Notes: generated by a model not told the origin, from the sequence alone. A DNA stretch of 19,210 nucleotides from Embleya sp040605455 (GCF_040605455.1 NZ_JBEXCV010000162.1:1-19210); one strand, 5' to 3'; counted from the stretch's first letter, positions 6,939-14,790 are shown. Program-made: numbers and translations.

Positions 6939-8237
6939 CAACCGCGTACGATCCGGCAGGCCCTGCCGCAATGGGGATATCTGGTGTCCGGCTGGCCCTG
7001 GCGGGCCACCGGCTACCTGTTGTCCAGCGCCCTGCCGGGCGGCCTGGGTCTGATCCTGTTCGCCGGCCTGGCCGCGCTCGGCGGCGTGCTCTCGCTCGTC
7101 CTGGTCGGCCTTCCACTGCTGGTGGTACTGGGCTTCGCGGGTATTCCGCTGGGGGTGGTGGAGCGGCGCCGGCTGCGCCTGGTGGACTTCGAACCGGCCG
7201 CGGACCCGCATCCGTTGATCGCCCGGCGGGGACCTCGGGCCTGGTTGCTCGCGCGCGGTCGGGAACGGGCCACCTGGCGCGAGCTCGGCTACGCGCTGCT
7301 GCTGATGGTGGTGTTGTGGCCGCTGAACCTGCTTCTGGTCACCGTGTGTGTGGGCGTGCCGGGCGGGCTGATCACCGCGCCGATCCCGGTCCTGGCCGGC
7401 GGCGGGCACCGCACCCTGCTGCCGGGCTGGACGATCGGCACCGCGCCGCAGGCGCTGGCGGCGGTGCCGGTGGGTCTGTTGGCTATGGTGGTCGGCGCGT
7501 ACCTGCTCGGCCTGCTCGCGTCGGCCCAGGCGACATCGGCCCGGCGGCTGCTCACCGCGCCGGGGGCCGATCTGGGCGAGCGGCTGGTGGAGGTGACCCG
7601 GTCGCGGGCCCGCCTGGTCGACGCGTTCGAGAGCGAGCGGCGGCGGATCGAGCGGGATCTGCACGACGGCGCGCAGCAGCGCCTGGTCGCGCTCACGATG
7701 ACCCTCGGGCTGGCCCGGATCGCGCGTGGCGAGGAGGCGGCGGCGTTGGTGGCCAAGGCGCACGAGCACGCCAAGCTGGCACTGGGCGAGCTGCGCGAGT
7801 TGGTCCGGGGCATCCATCCCCAGGTGCTCACCGACCGGGGGCTGCCGGCGGCGGTCGCCGATGTCGCCGAGCGCTCGGCGATCCCGGTGGATGTGGCGAT
7901 CGAGCTGCCCGGTCGGCTGCCGGAACCGATCGAGGCAGCCGCGTACTTCGTGGTCTGCGAGGCGCTGACCAACGTCGCCAAGCACAGCGGCGCACGACGC
8001 GCGGGCGTGTCGGGACACCTGGTCGAGGACGCCGCGCCGCACGGCGAGTTGTTGGTGATCGAGGTCCGCGACGACGGCACCGGGGGCGCCGTGACCACCG
8101 CGACCGGCGGTTTGGGGGGCCTCGCCGATCGGGTCGCGGTGCTCGACGGCAGAATGCTCGTGTCCAGTCCGGCCGGTGGGCCGACCCTGCTTCGTGTGGA
8201 GATCCCTTGCAGCCGGTCCGAGCTCTCCGCGTCGTGA
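6936..8237 (+). CDS. Two-component sensor histidine kinase (HisKA_3 / NarL-partner type)
   Basis: The 433-residue membrane kinase has hydrophobic segments at about 27-76, 117-153 and 174-199, forming a membrane-embedded sensor with little extracytoplasmic loop, as in kinases that sense envelope damage. The dimerisation/phosphoacceptor motif ERDLHDGAQQRL carries His243. The ATPase domain has an N-box EALTNVAKHSG (Asn346), then DDGTGG (about 379-384) and GGLGGLADR (about 391-399). I chose ATG 6936 because the extra 24 residues from ATG 6864 are Arg/Pro-rich, overlap the inverted repeat, and the leaderless element fits 6936. The response regulator gene overlaps its 3' end. Together they probably control the divergent ABC exporter. 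Confidence 0.93.
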   Translation: MQPRTIRQALPQWGYLVSGWPWRATGYLLSSALPGGLGLILFAGLAALGGVLSLVLVGLPLLVVLGFAGIPLGVVERRRLRLVDFEPAADPHPLIARRGPRAWLLARGRERATWRELGYALLLMVVLWPLNLLLVTVCVGVPGGLITAPIPVLAGGGHRTLLPGWTIGTAPQALAAVPVGLLAMVVGAYLLGLLASAQATSARRLLTAPGADLGERLVEVTRSRARLVDAFESERRRIERDLHDGAQQRLVALTMTLGLARIARGEEAAALVAKAHEHAKLALGELRELVRGIHPQVLTDRGLPAAVADVAERSAIPVDVAIELPGRLPEPIEAAAYFVVCEALTNVAKHSGARRAGVSGHLVEDAAPHGELLVIEVRDDGTGGAVTTATGGLGGLADRVAVLDGRMLVSSPAGGPTLLRVEIPCSRSELSAS

Positions 8238-8866
8238 TCGCCGAAGACGGCGTGCTGCTCCGTGACGGCCTGATCGGGCTGCTCGAACGGTTCGGGCACA
8301 CCGTGGTCGCGGCGGTCGCCGACGCGGTTGCCTTGACCCGGACGGTCGCCGAGCACCGCCCGGACGTGGTGGTCACCGACGTCCGCATGCCGCCGGGCTT
8401 CACCGATGAGGGGCTGCGCGCGGCGATCGCCCTGCGCCGCGCGGACCCGGGCCTGCCGGTGCTGGTGCTCAGCCAGTACGTGCAGCGCACCTATGTGGGC
8501 GAACTGCTCGACTCGGCGGACGGCATCGGGGTCGGCTATCTGCTCAAGGACCGGATCGGCGACGTCGAGGAGTTCATCGACGCGGTGCACCGAGTCGCCG
8601 CCGGCGGCACGGTGATCGACCCGGACGTGGTGCGCCAACTGCTGCGCCGGCGGCGCGACCCGCTGGAGCGGCTCTCCGCGCGCGAACGCGAGGTCCTGTC
8701 GCTGATGGCCCAGGGCCGGTCCAATGCGGCGGTGGCCCGGGCGCTCGTGGTCTCCGAGGCGGCGGTCGGCAAACACATCACCGGCATCCTGACCAAATTG
8801 GACCTGCCGCCGGCCGAGGACGACCACCGACGGGTGCTTGCGGTCTTGACGTATTTGCGGGACTAG
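8207..8866 (+). CDS. NarL/LuxR family response regulator
   Basis: The 219-residue DNA-binding regulator is the partner of the kinase encoded just before it. The receiver domain shows the acidic pair in IAED (about 13-14), phosphoacceptor Asp58 (VVVTDVRMP), Ser89 and Lys114 (YLLKD). The LuxR-type helix-turn-helix is at about 153-205 (LSAREREVLSLMAQGRSN...). The best start is TTG 8207, which has GGAG 5 nt upstream and keeps the whole first beta-strand (LRVVIAED). It overlaps the kinase gene by 31 bp. The alternative GTG 8234 forms a 4-bp GTGA overlap but would cut that strand. No pathway other than the adjacent ABC exporter suggests a target. Confidence 0.93.
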   Translation: MQPVRALRVVIAEDGVLLRDGLIGLLERFGHTVVAAVADAVALTRTVAEHRPDVVVTDVRMPPGFTDEGLRAAIALRRADPGLPVLVLSQYVQRTYVGELLDSADGIGVGYLLKDRIGDVEEFIDAVHRVAAGGTVIDPDVVRQLLRRRRDPLERLSAREREVLSLMAQGRSNAAVARALVVSEAAVGKHITGILTKLDLPPAEDDHRRVLAVLTYLRD

Positions 8867-8921
8867 GGCCTGCCCGGCGGACCCCGGCGGAGCCGCGCCG
8901 CTCGAAGCCTGCCTGCGATCT

Positions 8922-8960
8922 CGGGTCGGTCTTCGCGACACCGGCTTCGGGACCGGCCCG
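8922..8960. terminator. Hairpin between convergent genes
   Basis: CGGGTCGGTC (8922-8931) and GACCGGCCCG (8951-8960) form a 10-bp stem with one wobble or mismatch and a 19-nt loop. It lies between the ends of the response regulator gene (+, stop 8866) and the VOC gene (-, stop 8969) and could serve both directions. Confidence 0.5.
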
Positions 8961-8968
8961 TGTGCGGG

Positions 8969-9409
8969 TCAGTTCGTCGCCGGGCCGGCGGCCACGCAGA
9001 ACTCGTTGCCCTCGGGGTCGGCCATCACGAAGTGGTGGCCGGTGTCCTCGTGCAGGACGGTGCCACCCGCCGTCACCAAGCGCACGGACTCGGTCCTGAC
9101 GCGCTCCCAGCGCTCCTCGGGCGAGCCGTGTCCCGGCACCCGGATGTCGATGTGCAGCCGATTCTTCGCGGTCTTGGGCTCGGGTACCTTCAGGATGGAC
9201 AGCCGAGGTCCCACGCCGTGCGGATCGCACAACCACGCGGCGTCGTCCACCGAGTCGTCCTCGGGCAGATCGAATTGCGCGAACCATTGCGCGCGAGTCT
9301 CGAACGGCGCGGGTGGCGGTTCGTCGATGTAACCCAGGGCCGTCTTCCAGAAGTCGGCCAGAAGCGGCGCGTTCGTGCAGTCCAGGGTCAGGTCGATGTG
9401 CGCAGTCAT
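8969..9409 (-). CDS. VOC (glyoxalase-fold) family protein
   Basis: This is a small soluble protein of 146 residues with the paired beta-alpha-beta-beta-beta layout of the vicinal oxygen chelate superfamily. The N-terminal half starts MTAHIDLTLDCTNAP and has the helix ADFWKTALGY. The second half has the strand NRLHIDIRV (about 83-91) and the typical end HHFVMADPEGNEFCV (about 125-139). It resembles the Glyoxalase_6-type group often annotated as glyoxalase or bleomycin-resistance-like, but members differ in function and the substrate cannot be assigned. I chose ATG 9409, not the in-frame ATG 9484, because the fold begins there and a leaderless promoter element sits 6 nt upstream. It is a single gene, divergent from the deacetylase-like lipoprotein gene. 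Confidence 0.88.
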   Translation of the reverse strand: MTAHIDLTLDCTNAPLLADFWKTALGYIDEPPPAPFETRAQWFAQFDLPEDDSVDDAAWLCDPHGVGPRLSILKVPEPKTAKNRLHIDIRVPGHGSPEERWERVRTESVRLVTAGGTVLHEDTGHHFVMADPEGNEFCVAAGPATN

Positions 9410-9421
9410 GCCGCGACGGTA
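9407..9421 (-). promoter_or_regulatory. Leaderless-type -10 element at the VOC gene start
   Basis: On the - strand TACCGT (9421-9416) is followed by 6 nt and ATG 9409, with no Shine-Dalgarno. The spacing is identical to that at the sensor kinase gene at 6936. Confidence 0.5.
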
Positions 9422-9540
9422 GCGGGCGCCGGTGACACTCGGCGGCGTGCCACGCGGGTGCCGGGCAGCGGGGGCCGCGGTCATCTCCTAGGGTGAACCC
9501 GCACGGCGGTTGGCGTCGCGCGGATGTGGAGGACGGCGCG

Positions 9541-10425
9541 ATGGACGTGAGCCGACGGGTGGTGCTGGCAGCCGCGTTGGGCGGGCTGTTGGCGGGGTGT
9601 TCGGATGTGGGGAAGTCCGCCTCGCCGACGACGCCCGCACTGGCGCCGGCGGCGGCTCGCCCCGCACCGTCGGAGCCGAATGCGACGCACCCCTCGGGCC
9701 CGCCGACGGCCGCCGGTCCGACCCGGGAGGAGATCGTCGCCCGGTACGGCAGGCAGGTGCCCACGAGTTGGGGCCTGGAGGTGCCGGGATCGTTGTCCCG
9801 GCTGCCGACCACCGGGAAGGTGGCGGCGCTGACCTTCGATGCGTGCGGCGGCAAGGGCGGCGGCGAGTACGACCGGGCGCTGATCGACTTCCTGCACGAA
9901 CGGTCGGTCCCGGCAACCCTGTTCGTCAACTCCCGCTGGGTCGACGCGAACTCGGCCACGCTTCGGCAACTGGCCGCCGACCCGCTCTTCGAGATCGCCA
10001 ACCACGGCACCGGGCACCTGCCGCTGTCCGTGTCGGGCCGTGCCGCCTACGGGATTCCGGGCACCAGGGACGCGGGCGAGGTCTACGACGAGATCTCGGG
10101 CAACCGGGCCAAACTCACCGAACTGCTCGGCCGGCCGCCGCGGTTCTTCCGCTCCGGTACGGCCTACTGCGACGACGTCGCGGCGAAGATCGTCACCGAC
10201 CTCGGTGAACGCTTCGCGAGCTTCCACGTCAATGCCGACGGCGGCGCCACGTTCAACCCCGAGCAGGTCCGCAAAGCGATGCGGGACGTACGCCCGGGCT
10301 CGGTCGTGATCGGCCACATGAACCACCCCCGCGGCGGCACCGCCGCCGGCATCCGCCTGGCCGTGCCCGAACTCCTGCAACAGGGCTACACGTTCGTCCG
10401 CCTCTCGGACGCCCCCAAGTCCTGA
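9541..10425 (+). CDS. Polysaccharide deacetylase (NodB-like) family lipoprotein
   Basis: The 294-residue protein is exported and probably lipid-anchored. It has an N-terminal signal with a paired arginine (SRRVVLAAALGG) and lipobox LAGC with Cys20, then a low-complexity Ala/Pro linker to about residue 60. The NodB-type domain follows from about 94: motif 1 TFDACGG (Asp100), motif 2 NHGTGH (His155, His159), motif 3 FFRSG (Arg204), and a late GHMNH (His259, His262). Motif 1 has Ala where classic members have the second, metal-binding Asp, so catalysis on GlcNAc polymers should not be assumed. The start is ATG 9541, with GGAGGA 7 nt upstream. The likely site of action is the outer membrane face or cell wall, on peptidoglycan or a surface glycan. 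Confidence 0.9.
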   Translation: MDVSRRVVLAAALGGLLAGCSDVGKSASPTTPALAPAAARPAPSEPNATHPSGPPTAAGPTREEIVARYGRQVPTSWGLEVPGSLSRLPTTGKVAALTFDACGGKGGGEYDRALIDFLHERSVPATLFVNSRWVDANSATLRQLAADPLFEIANHGTGHLPLSVSGRAAYGIPGTRDAGEVYDEISGNRAKLTELLGRPPRFFRSGTAYCDDVAAKIVTDLGERFASFHVNADGGATFNPEQVRKAMRDVRPGSVVIGHMNHPRGGTAAGIRLAVPELLQQGYTFVRLSDAPKS

Positions 10426-10607
10426 CCGCCGGGTGCCGCGGCGCGTTTCGAGGGGTTGTCGGTCGATGGCGTTCCGGTACCGGGCGTCCCGGCTCGAACC
10501 ACCCGACTCCCTCCTCCACCGCTGCCCCGTCACGCCGCCCCGACCGACGGTTGCCCGACGTGTGACCGTGCTCCCGGCCGCGCCGGCAACCTCCGGGGGC
10601 GATACGT
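10426..10607. other. Gap between convergent genes
   Basis: The 182-bp gap lies between the deacetylase-like lipoprotein gene (+) and the CitB/DcuR-type regulator gene (-). It contains a perfect palindrome CCGGTACCGG (10474-10483) overlapping a short hairpin CCGGG-CGT-CCCGG (10480-10492), which may help terminate transcription. No gene is supported. Confidence 0.5.
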
Positions 10608-11327
10608 CTAGGGCGATTTTGGCGGTTCGGACGTCTCCGGGCGCGGGATGTGCCAGCGGTAGATGTACTCGGGGCGGCCGGCGCCGCCGTAGCGGGGTTC
10701 GCGGGAGACCAGGCGGCGGGCGGACAGGTGGTCCAGGTAGCGGCGGGCGGTGGGGCGGGAGATGCCGACCGCCTCGGCGATGTCGGCGGCGGAGGTCACC
10801 GCGCCGGTGCTCAGGTGCGCGACGATCGCCTCGAACGTGGCCGCAGCCAGACCCTTGGGCAGCGGTGCCGCGTCGGAGGTGCGACGCAGGGCGGCGAATG
10901 CCTGGTCGACCTCACGCTGCCCGGTGGCGGTCGGCGCGGTGCCGGCCTCGCCGATGCGGCGACGGTATTCCGCGTAGCCGTCCAGGCGTTCGCGGAACGC
11001 GGCGAACGAGAACGGCTTGAGCAGGTACTGCACCACGCCCAGCGACACCGCCGAGCGCACCAGCCGCAGGTCCCGGGCCGAGGTGACGGCGATGACGTCG
11101 GCGTCGTGGCCCTGGCCGCGCATGCTCCGGCACAGGTCCAGGCCGTGCAGGTCCGGCAGGTAGAGGTCGAGCAGGACCAGGTCGACCCGCCGGGTGGACA
11201 GCAGGCGCAGCGCCTCGGTGCCGCTGCCGGTGACGCCGACCACCTCGAAGCCCGGGACGCGGCCGGTGAAGACCGCGTGTGCCTCGGCCAGGACCGGGTC
11301 GTCCTCGACGATCAGCGTGCGAATCAC
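10608..11327 (-). CDS. CitB/DcuR-type response regulator
   Basis: The 239-residue cytoplasmic DNA-binding regulator is the partner of the kinase encoded upstream. The receiver domain has acidic residues Asp9 and Asp10, phosphoacceptor Asp54 (LVLLDLYLPDLHGLD), Thr82 and Lys104 (LLKPF). The C-terminal domain (about 157-225) has a winged-helix/HTH of the CitB/DcuR kind (TSAADIAEAVGISRPTARRYLDHL). The GTG start at 11327 forms a GTGA overlap with the kinase stop, with GGGGGAGG just upstream, so the two are translationally coupled. In this family the regulator activates uptake genes for citrate or C4-dicarboxylates. The divergent dctA is the obvious target. It corresponds functionally to DctR or DcuR, but I assign no symbol. 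Confidence 0.93.
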   Translation of the reverse strand: MIRTLIVEDDPVLAEAHAVFTGRVPGFEVVGVTGSGTEALRLLSTRRVDLVLLDLYLPDLHGLDLCRSMRGQGHDADVIAVTSARDLRLVRSAVSLGVVQYLLKPFSFAAFRERLDGYAEYRRRIGEAGTAPTATGQREVDQAFAALRRTSDAAPLPKGLAAATFEAIVAHLSTGAVTSAADIAEAVGISRPTARRYLDHLSARRLVSREPRYGGAGRPEYIYRWHIPRPETSEPPKSP

Positions 11328-12958
11328 GCTTCCTCCCCCGGGCGTTGGGCGGGCAGCGTGGGCAACCGGACGGTGAACACCGCGCCGCCGGTGTCGCCGC
11401 GGGCGACGTCGACGGTGCCGTCGTGCCGGGCCACCGTGGCCCGGACCAGTGCCAGGCCCAGGCCGCGGCCCTGCGATCCGTAGGCCTCCTTGGTGCTCCA
11501 CCCGCGCTCGAACACCCGTGTGGTGAGCGGTTCGTCGATGCCGGGACCGCTGTCCGCGACCTGGAGCAGCAGGCCGCCCGCGGCCGCATCCGGATCCGCG
11601 CCGACGGTGACCCGGACGGTGCGCGGCGGCGGTGCCGACACCGCCGCGTCGATCGCGTTGTCGACCAGGTTGCCCAGCACGGTGACCAGGTCGCGCGGAT
11701 CGAATCGGGAGGCGAGCGCGTCGAGCGGGTCCGACCCGTCGTGATCGGTCGCCGGCCCCCCGGTCACGGTCAGCTGCACACCGCGTTCGGCGGCCTGTGC
11801 GTGCTTGCCGAACAGCAGGGCGGCCAATGCGGGTTCGTGCACGGCGGCGGTAAGTTCGTCGGCCAGATCCTGGGCGGCGGTCAGTTCGCCGGTGGCGAAG
11901 CGGATCGCCTCCTCGCCGCGACCCAGTTCGATCAGCGCGACGATGGTGTGCAGTCGGTTGCCCGCCTCGTGCGCGGATGCGCGCAGCGCCTCGGCGAAGC
12001 CCTTGACCTGGTCGAGTTCGCCGACCAGGGCGCGCAGTTCGGTGTGGTCGCGGAAGGTGGCCACCATCCGCCCGTCCCGGCCGGTGGGGCTGATATTGAC
12101 CGCGAGTGCGCGGGTGTCGCACAGGTGGATCTCGTCGGTGACCGTGCGACCGGCGGCGAGTGTGTCGGCCAGCGTGCGGTCCAGACCCAGCGTGCCCACA
12201 TGCCGACCCTCCGGCGCGGCGGGCAGCGCGAGCAGCCGGACCGCCTCGTCGTTGGCCAGCACCAGCCGGCCGGCGGAGTCCACCACGATCAGGCCCTCGC
12301 GGACGGCGTGCAGCACCGCGTCGTGGTGTTCGTATACCCGCCGCAGCTCGACCGGTCCCAGGCCCAGGGTCTGCCGGCGCAGCCGGTGGTGCACCGCCAT
12401 GCTCGCCGCGCAGGCCACCGCGAGGGCGGCGGCGGCGACCGCGAGCACCAACGGGACGTCCTGGCCGACCAGCGCGTCGACGCGGCGGTTGGTGACTCCG
12501 ACGGAGACCAGCGCGATCGGGCGGCCGTCGGGGCCGGCGACCGGGACGACGGCGCGCACGGAGGGGCCCAGCGAGCCGGTGTAGGTCTCGGTCGAGGTCC
12601 GTCCGTGGGCCGCGGCGTCGATGTGGCCGAGGAAGGTCCTGCCGATCCTGGTCGGGTCGGGGTGGGTGAAGCGGGTGCCGTCGATGCTCATCACCACCAC
12701 GAAGTCGACGCCGTTCTCCTTGCGGATCTGCTCCGCCATCGGCTGGAGCCGGGCGGTCGGGTCGGTGGCGGTCGCGGCCTCGGCGAGGCCGGGCGCGCGG
12801 GCCAGCGTGCGGGCCACGTCGAGCGCGCGCTCCCGGGCGGTCTGCTCGCCGGATCGGCGTACGGCGTGGACGGCGACGCCGGAGCCGGCCGCGACGAGCA
12901 GCAGGACGAGGGCGAGCTGCCACAGCAGCACCTGCCGAGCGATGCTCTGGTTGGCCAT
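11324..12958 (-). CDS. CitA/DcuS-type sensor histidine kinase
   Basis: The 544-residue membrane kinase has TM1 at about 10-32, a periplasmic-type Cache/PDC sensor at about 33-165, TM2 at about 168-190, a cytoplasmic PAS at about 210-315, the phosphoacceptor helix SAHEAGNRLHT (His330), and an ATPase domain with N-box GNLVDNAIDA (Asn434), DSGPGI (469-474) and GRGLGL (497-502). In the sensor the pattern RFTHP...RTF...SVRAVVPV places Arg96, His99, Phe109 and Arg135 where DcuS has its C4-dicarboxylate contacts (Arg107, His110, Phe120, Arg147, from memory). This favours a carboxylate ligand. It is divergent from dctA and coupled to its response regulator. ATG 12958 lies 6 nt after GATAAT, suggesting a leaderless mRNA. 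Confidence 0.94.
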   Translation of the reverse strand: MANQSIARQVLLWQLALVLLLVAAGSGVAVHAVRRSGEQTARERALDVARTLARAPGLAEAATATDPTARLQPMAEQIRKENGVDFVVVMSIDGTRFTHPDPTRIGRTFLGHIDAAAHGRTSTETYTGSLGPSVRAVVPVAGPDGRPIALVSVGVTNRRVDALVGQDVPLVLAVAAAALAVACAASMAVHHRLRRQTLGLGPVELRRVYEHHDAVLHAVREGLIVVDSAGRLVLANDEAVRLLALPAAPEGRHVGTLGLDRTLADTLAAGRTVTDEIHLCDTRALAVNISPTGRDGRMVATFRDHTELRALVGELDQVKGFAEALRASAHEAGNRLHTIVALIELGRGEEAIRFATGELTAAQDLADELTAAVHEPALAALLFGKHAQAAERGVQLTVTGGPATDHDGSDPLDALASRFDPRDLVTVLGNLVDNAIDAAVSAPPPRTVRVTVGADPDAAAGGLLLQVADSGPGIDEPLTTRVFERGWSTKEAYGSQGRGLGLALVRATVARHDGTVDVARGDTGGAVFTVRLPTLPAQRPGEEA

Positions 12959-12995
12959 GCGCGAATTATCCCTGGACGTCCGGGCCGTCTCGCAA
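12956..12995 (-). promoter_or_regulatory. Promoter of the CitA/DcuS-type kinase gene, leaderless type
   Basis: On the - strand TTGCGA (12995-12990) is followed after 19 nt by GATAAT (12970-12965), which differs from the consensus TATAAT at one base. Six nt later comes ATG 12958. No Shine-Dalgarno is visible. The -10 element is the most AT-rich hexamer in the immediate region. Confidence 0.55.
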
Positions 12996-13051
12996 GGTGT
13001 TCACTGCCCGCATTTCATCCGTTTTCCGATGATTCGGCTGGAATTTCGTCG

Positions 13052-13069
13052 TGCGCGTAATGCGCGTAA
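13052..13069. promoter_or_regulatory. Perfect tandem 9-bp repeat, candidate regulator binding site
   Basis: TGCGCGTAA occurs twice head to tail (13052-13060 and 13061-13069) in the 273-bp region between the divergent kinase gene and dctA, about 165 bp upstream of the dctA ATG. The surrounding stretch 13006-13070 is richer in A and T than the rest of the window. Direct repeats in such a position are a likely site for the response regulator encoded at 10608-11327; this is inference. Confidence 0.45.
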
Positions 13070-13117
13070 TACCCGGCGGGCTCCGGTGCCGCGCCAGTCT
13101 ACGTCCCGTAACACGCT

Positions 13118-13134
13118 GTTTCGCCGATGTTTCC
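13118..13134. promoter_or_regulatory. Two TGTTTC copies at 11-bp spacing upstream of dctA
   Basis: TGTTTC occurs at 13118-13123 and 13129-13134, one helical turn apart, about 100 bp upstream of the dctA ATG. A factor binding the same DNA face is possible. The motif is short and could be chance. Confidence 0.25.
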
Positions 13135-13231
13135 GCCGCCCGACCGGGCGCGGCGGGCCCGGCTCGGTGCCGGCTCCGGTGTCGCAGCGTTCCCGTCCGC
13201 TCGACCCGACATCATTCCCGGGAGGCCCCTC

Positions 13232-14695
13232 ATGTCCCAGGCCACCACGACCGACCCCGCCGCCGGCGCGGCCGACTCGCCGCCGCCCGCCGACCCGCCG
13301 CCCGTTCAGGCGCCGCCGGCACGCCGGCCCTGGTACACGCTGTTGTACGTATGGGTCCTGGTCGGCATCCTCGCCGGCATCGTGGTCGGCGCCGCCTGGC
13401 CGCACACCGGCGAACAGTTGCGTCCTCTGGGCGACACGTTCGTCAACGCGATCAAGATGATCATCACGCCGATCATCTTCGTGACCGTGGTTACCGGCAT
13501 CGCGGGCGTGGACAGCCTGCGCGGCGCCGGTCGGATCGGCTGGAAGTCGCTGGTCTACTTCGAGGCGCTGACCACCATCGCGCTGATCCTGGGCCTGGTC
13601 GTGATGAACGTGCTGCGCCCGGGCGACGGGGTGCACGCCGACGTCGGCTCGATGAAGGTCTCCGCCACCGCGCAGGGCTACATCGACAAGGGCGAGGCGC
13701 AGTCCTGGTGGCATTTCCTCACCGACCTGGTCCCCAGCAGCGTGGTCGGCGCCTTCGCCGACGGCGACGTGCTCCAGGTGTTGTTCTTCGCGGTGCTCTT
13801 CGGCATCGCGATCAAGCTGGTCGGGCGCCCGGCGGAGGGCATCGCGGTCGGCGTGGAGCGGACCGGCCGGGTGCTGTTCGCGGTGTTGCGCATCGTGATG
13901 TACGCGGCACCGGTCGGCGCGTTCGGCGCGATGGCGTTCACCGTCGGCAAGTACGGGCTCGACACGCTGACCAGCCTGGGCAAACTGGTGGCGATCTTCT
14001 ACGGGACGAGCCTGTTCTTCGTGGTGGTGGTGCTCGGGGTGGTGATGGCCGCGATCCGGCTGAACATCCTGCACCTGCTGCGCTACATGAAGGACGAACT
14101 GCTGATCGTGCTGGGCACCTCCTCCAGCGAGAGCGTGCTGCCCCGGGTGATCACCAAGATGGAGAACCTCGGCGTGCCGCGCCAGGTGGCCGGTCTGACC
14201 GTGCCGAGCGGGTACTCGTTCAACCTCGACGGGACCTGCATCTATCTGACGCTGGCCGCACTGTACGTCGCGCAGGCCACCGACACACCGCTGTCCATGG
14301 GGCAACAACTGAGCCTGGTCGCCGTGCTGTTGCTGACCTCCAAGGGCGCGGCGGGGGTGACCGGGTCGGGATTCATCGTGCTGGCCGCGACGTTGTCCAC
14401 GGTCGGGCACGTGCCGGTGGCCGGGATCATGCTGGTGTTCGGCATCGACAAGTTCATGAGCGAGTGCCGCGCGCTGACCAATGTGTGCGGCAACAGTGTG
14501 GCGAGTCTGGTGGTGGCCTCCTGGGAGGGCGTGCTGGACCGGGATCGGGCCCGTAAGGTGCTGGCGGGTGAGCCGGTCGCGCCGCTCGGCGACCTCGACA
14601 CGAACACGCCGGCCGCACCGAGCGCCGAGCGACCGGCCGCTGCGGCCGGCGGGGTGTCGATCACCAAGGGGGCGCCGGTGGCGACGGTGTCCTGA
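13232..14695 (+). CDS. dctA: C4-dicarboxylate transporter DctA (DAACS family)
   Basis: The 487-residue inner-membrane symporter takes up succinate, fumarate and malate with protons or sodium ions. After a Pro/Ala-rich N-terminal extension of about 32 residues it shows the full DAACS fold. It has the hairpin 1 serine motif GTSSSES (295-301), NLDGTCIY in TM7 (331-338), hairpin 2 LLTSKGAAGVTGSG (367-380), and the TM8 segment FGIDKFMSECRALTNVCGN with Arg413, Asn417 and Asn421. The start ATG 13232 has GGGAGG 6 nt upstream, whereas the longer frame from 13127 lacks this. The C-terminal tail of about 35 residues is Ala/Pro-rich. The divergent two-component pair most likely induces it when dicarboxylate is present. 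An Asp/Glu substrate is possible for the wider family but less likely in this context. Confidence 0.95.
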   Translation: MSQATTTDPAAGAADSPPPADPPPVQAPPARRPWYTLLYVWVLVGILAGIVVGAAWPHTGEQLRPLGDTFVNAIKMIITPIIFVTVVTGIAGVDSLRGAGRIGWKSLVYFEALTTIALILGLVVMNVLRPGDGVHADVGSMKVSATAQGYIDKGEAQSWWHFLTDLVPSSVVGAFADGDVLQVLFFAVLFGIAIKLVGRPAEGIAVGVERTGRVLFAVLRIVMYAAPVGAFGAMAFTVGKYGLDTLTSLGKLVAIFYGTSLFFVVVVLGVVMAAIRLNILHLLRYMKDELLIVLGTSSSESVLPRVITKMENLGVPRQVAGLTVPSGYSFNLDGTCIYLTLAALYVAQATDTPLSMGQQLSLVAVLLLTSKGAAGVTGSGFIVLAATLSTVGHVPVAGIMLVFGIDKFMSECRALTNVCGNSVASLVVASWEGVLDRDRARKVLAGEPVAPLGDLDTNTPAAPSAERPAAAAGGVSITKGAPVATVS

Positions 14696-14719
14696 GCGCG
14701 GCCTTCGGTTGCGACGCGC

Positions 14720-14748
14720 GGCCGGTTCCGGCATCGCCGGTTCCGGCC
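14720..14748 (+). terminator. First hairpin after dctA
   Basis: GGCCGGTTCCGGC (14720-14732) and GCCGGTTCCGGCC (14736-14748) pair as a 6-bp and a 5-bp helix separated by a TT/TT internal loop, closed by a 3-nt loop. It starts 25 nt after the dctA stop codon. It is also a direct repeat of GCCGGTTCCGGC. Confidence 0.6.
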
Positions 14749-14790
14749 ACCGGACGGCATGAGTAGCCCGACCACCGTATGTCGCCGGAC

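Noticed and set aside
10480..10505. tRNA-like T-arm string GGTTCGAGCC on the - strand
   Set aside because: The flanking bases do not form the required 5-bp T-stem, and no acceptor, D or anticodon arms can be found nearby.
13137..13150. Palindrome CGCCCGACCGGGCG upstream of dctA as an operator
   Set aside because: It is pure G/C apart from one base at the centre, a kind of palindrome expected often by chance at this base composition. No second copy was seen near the promoter.
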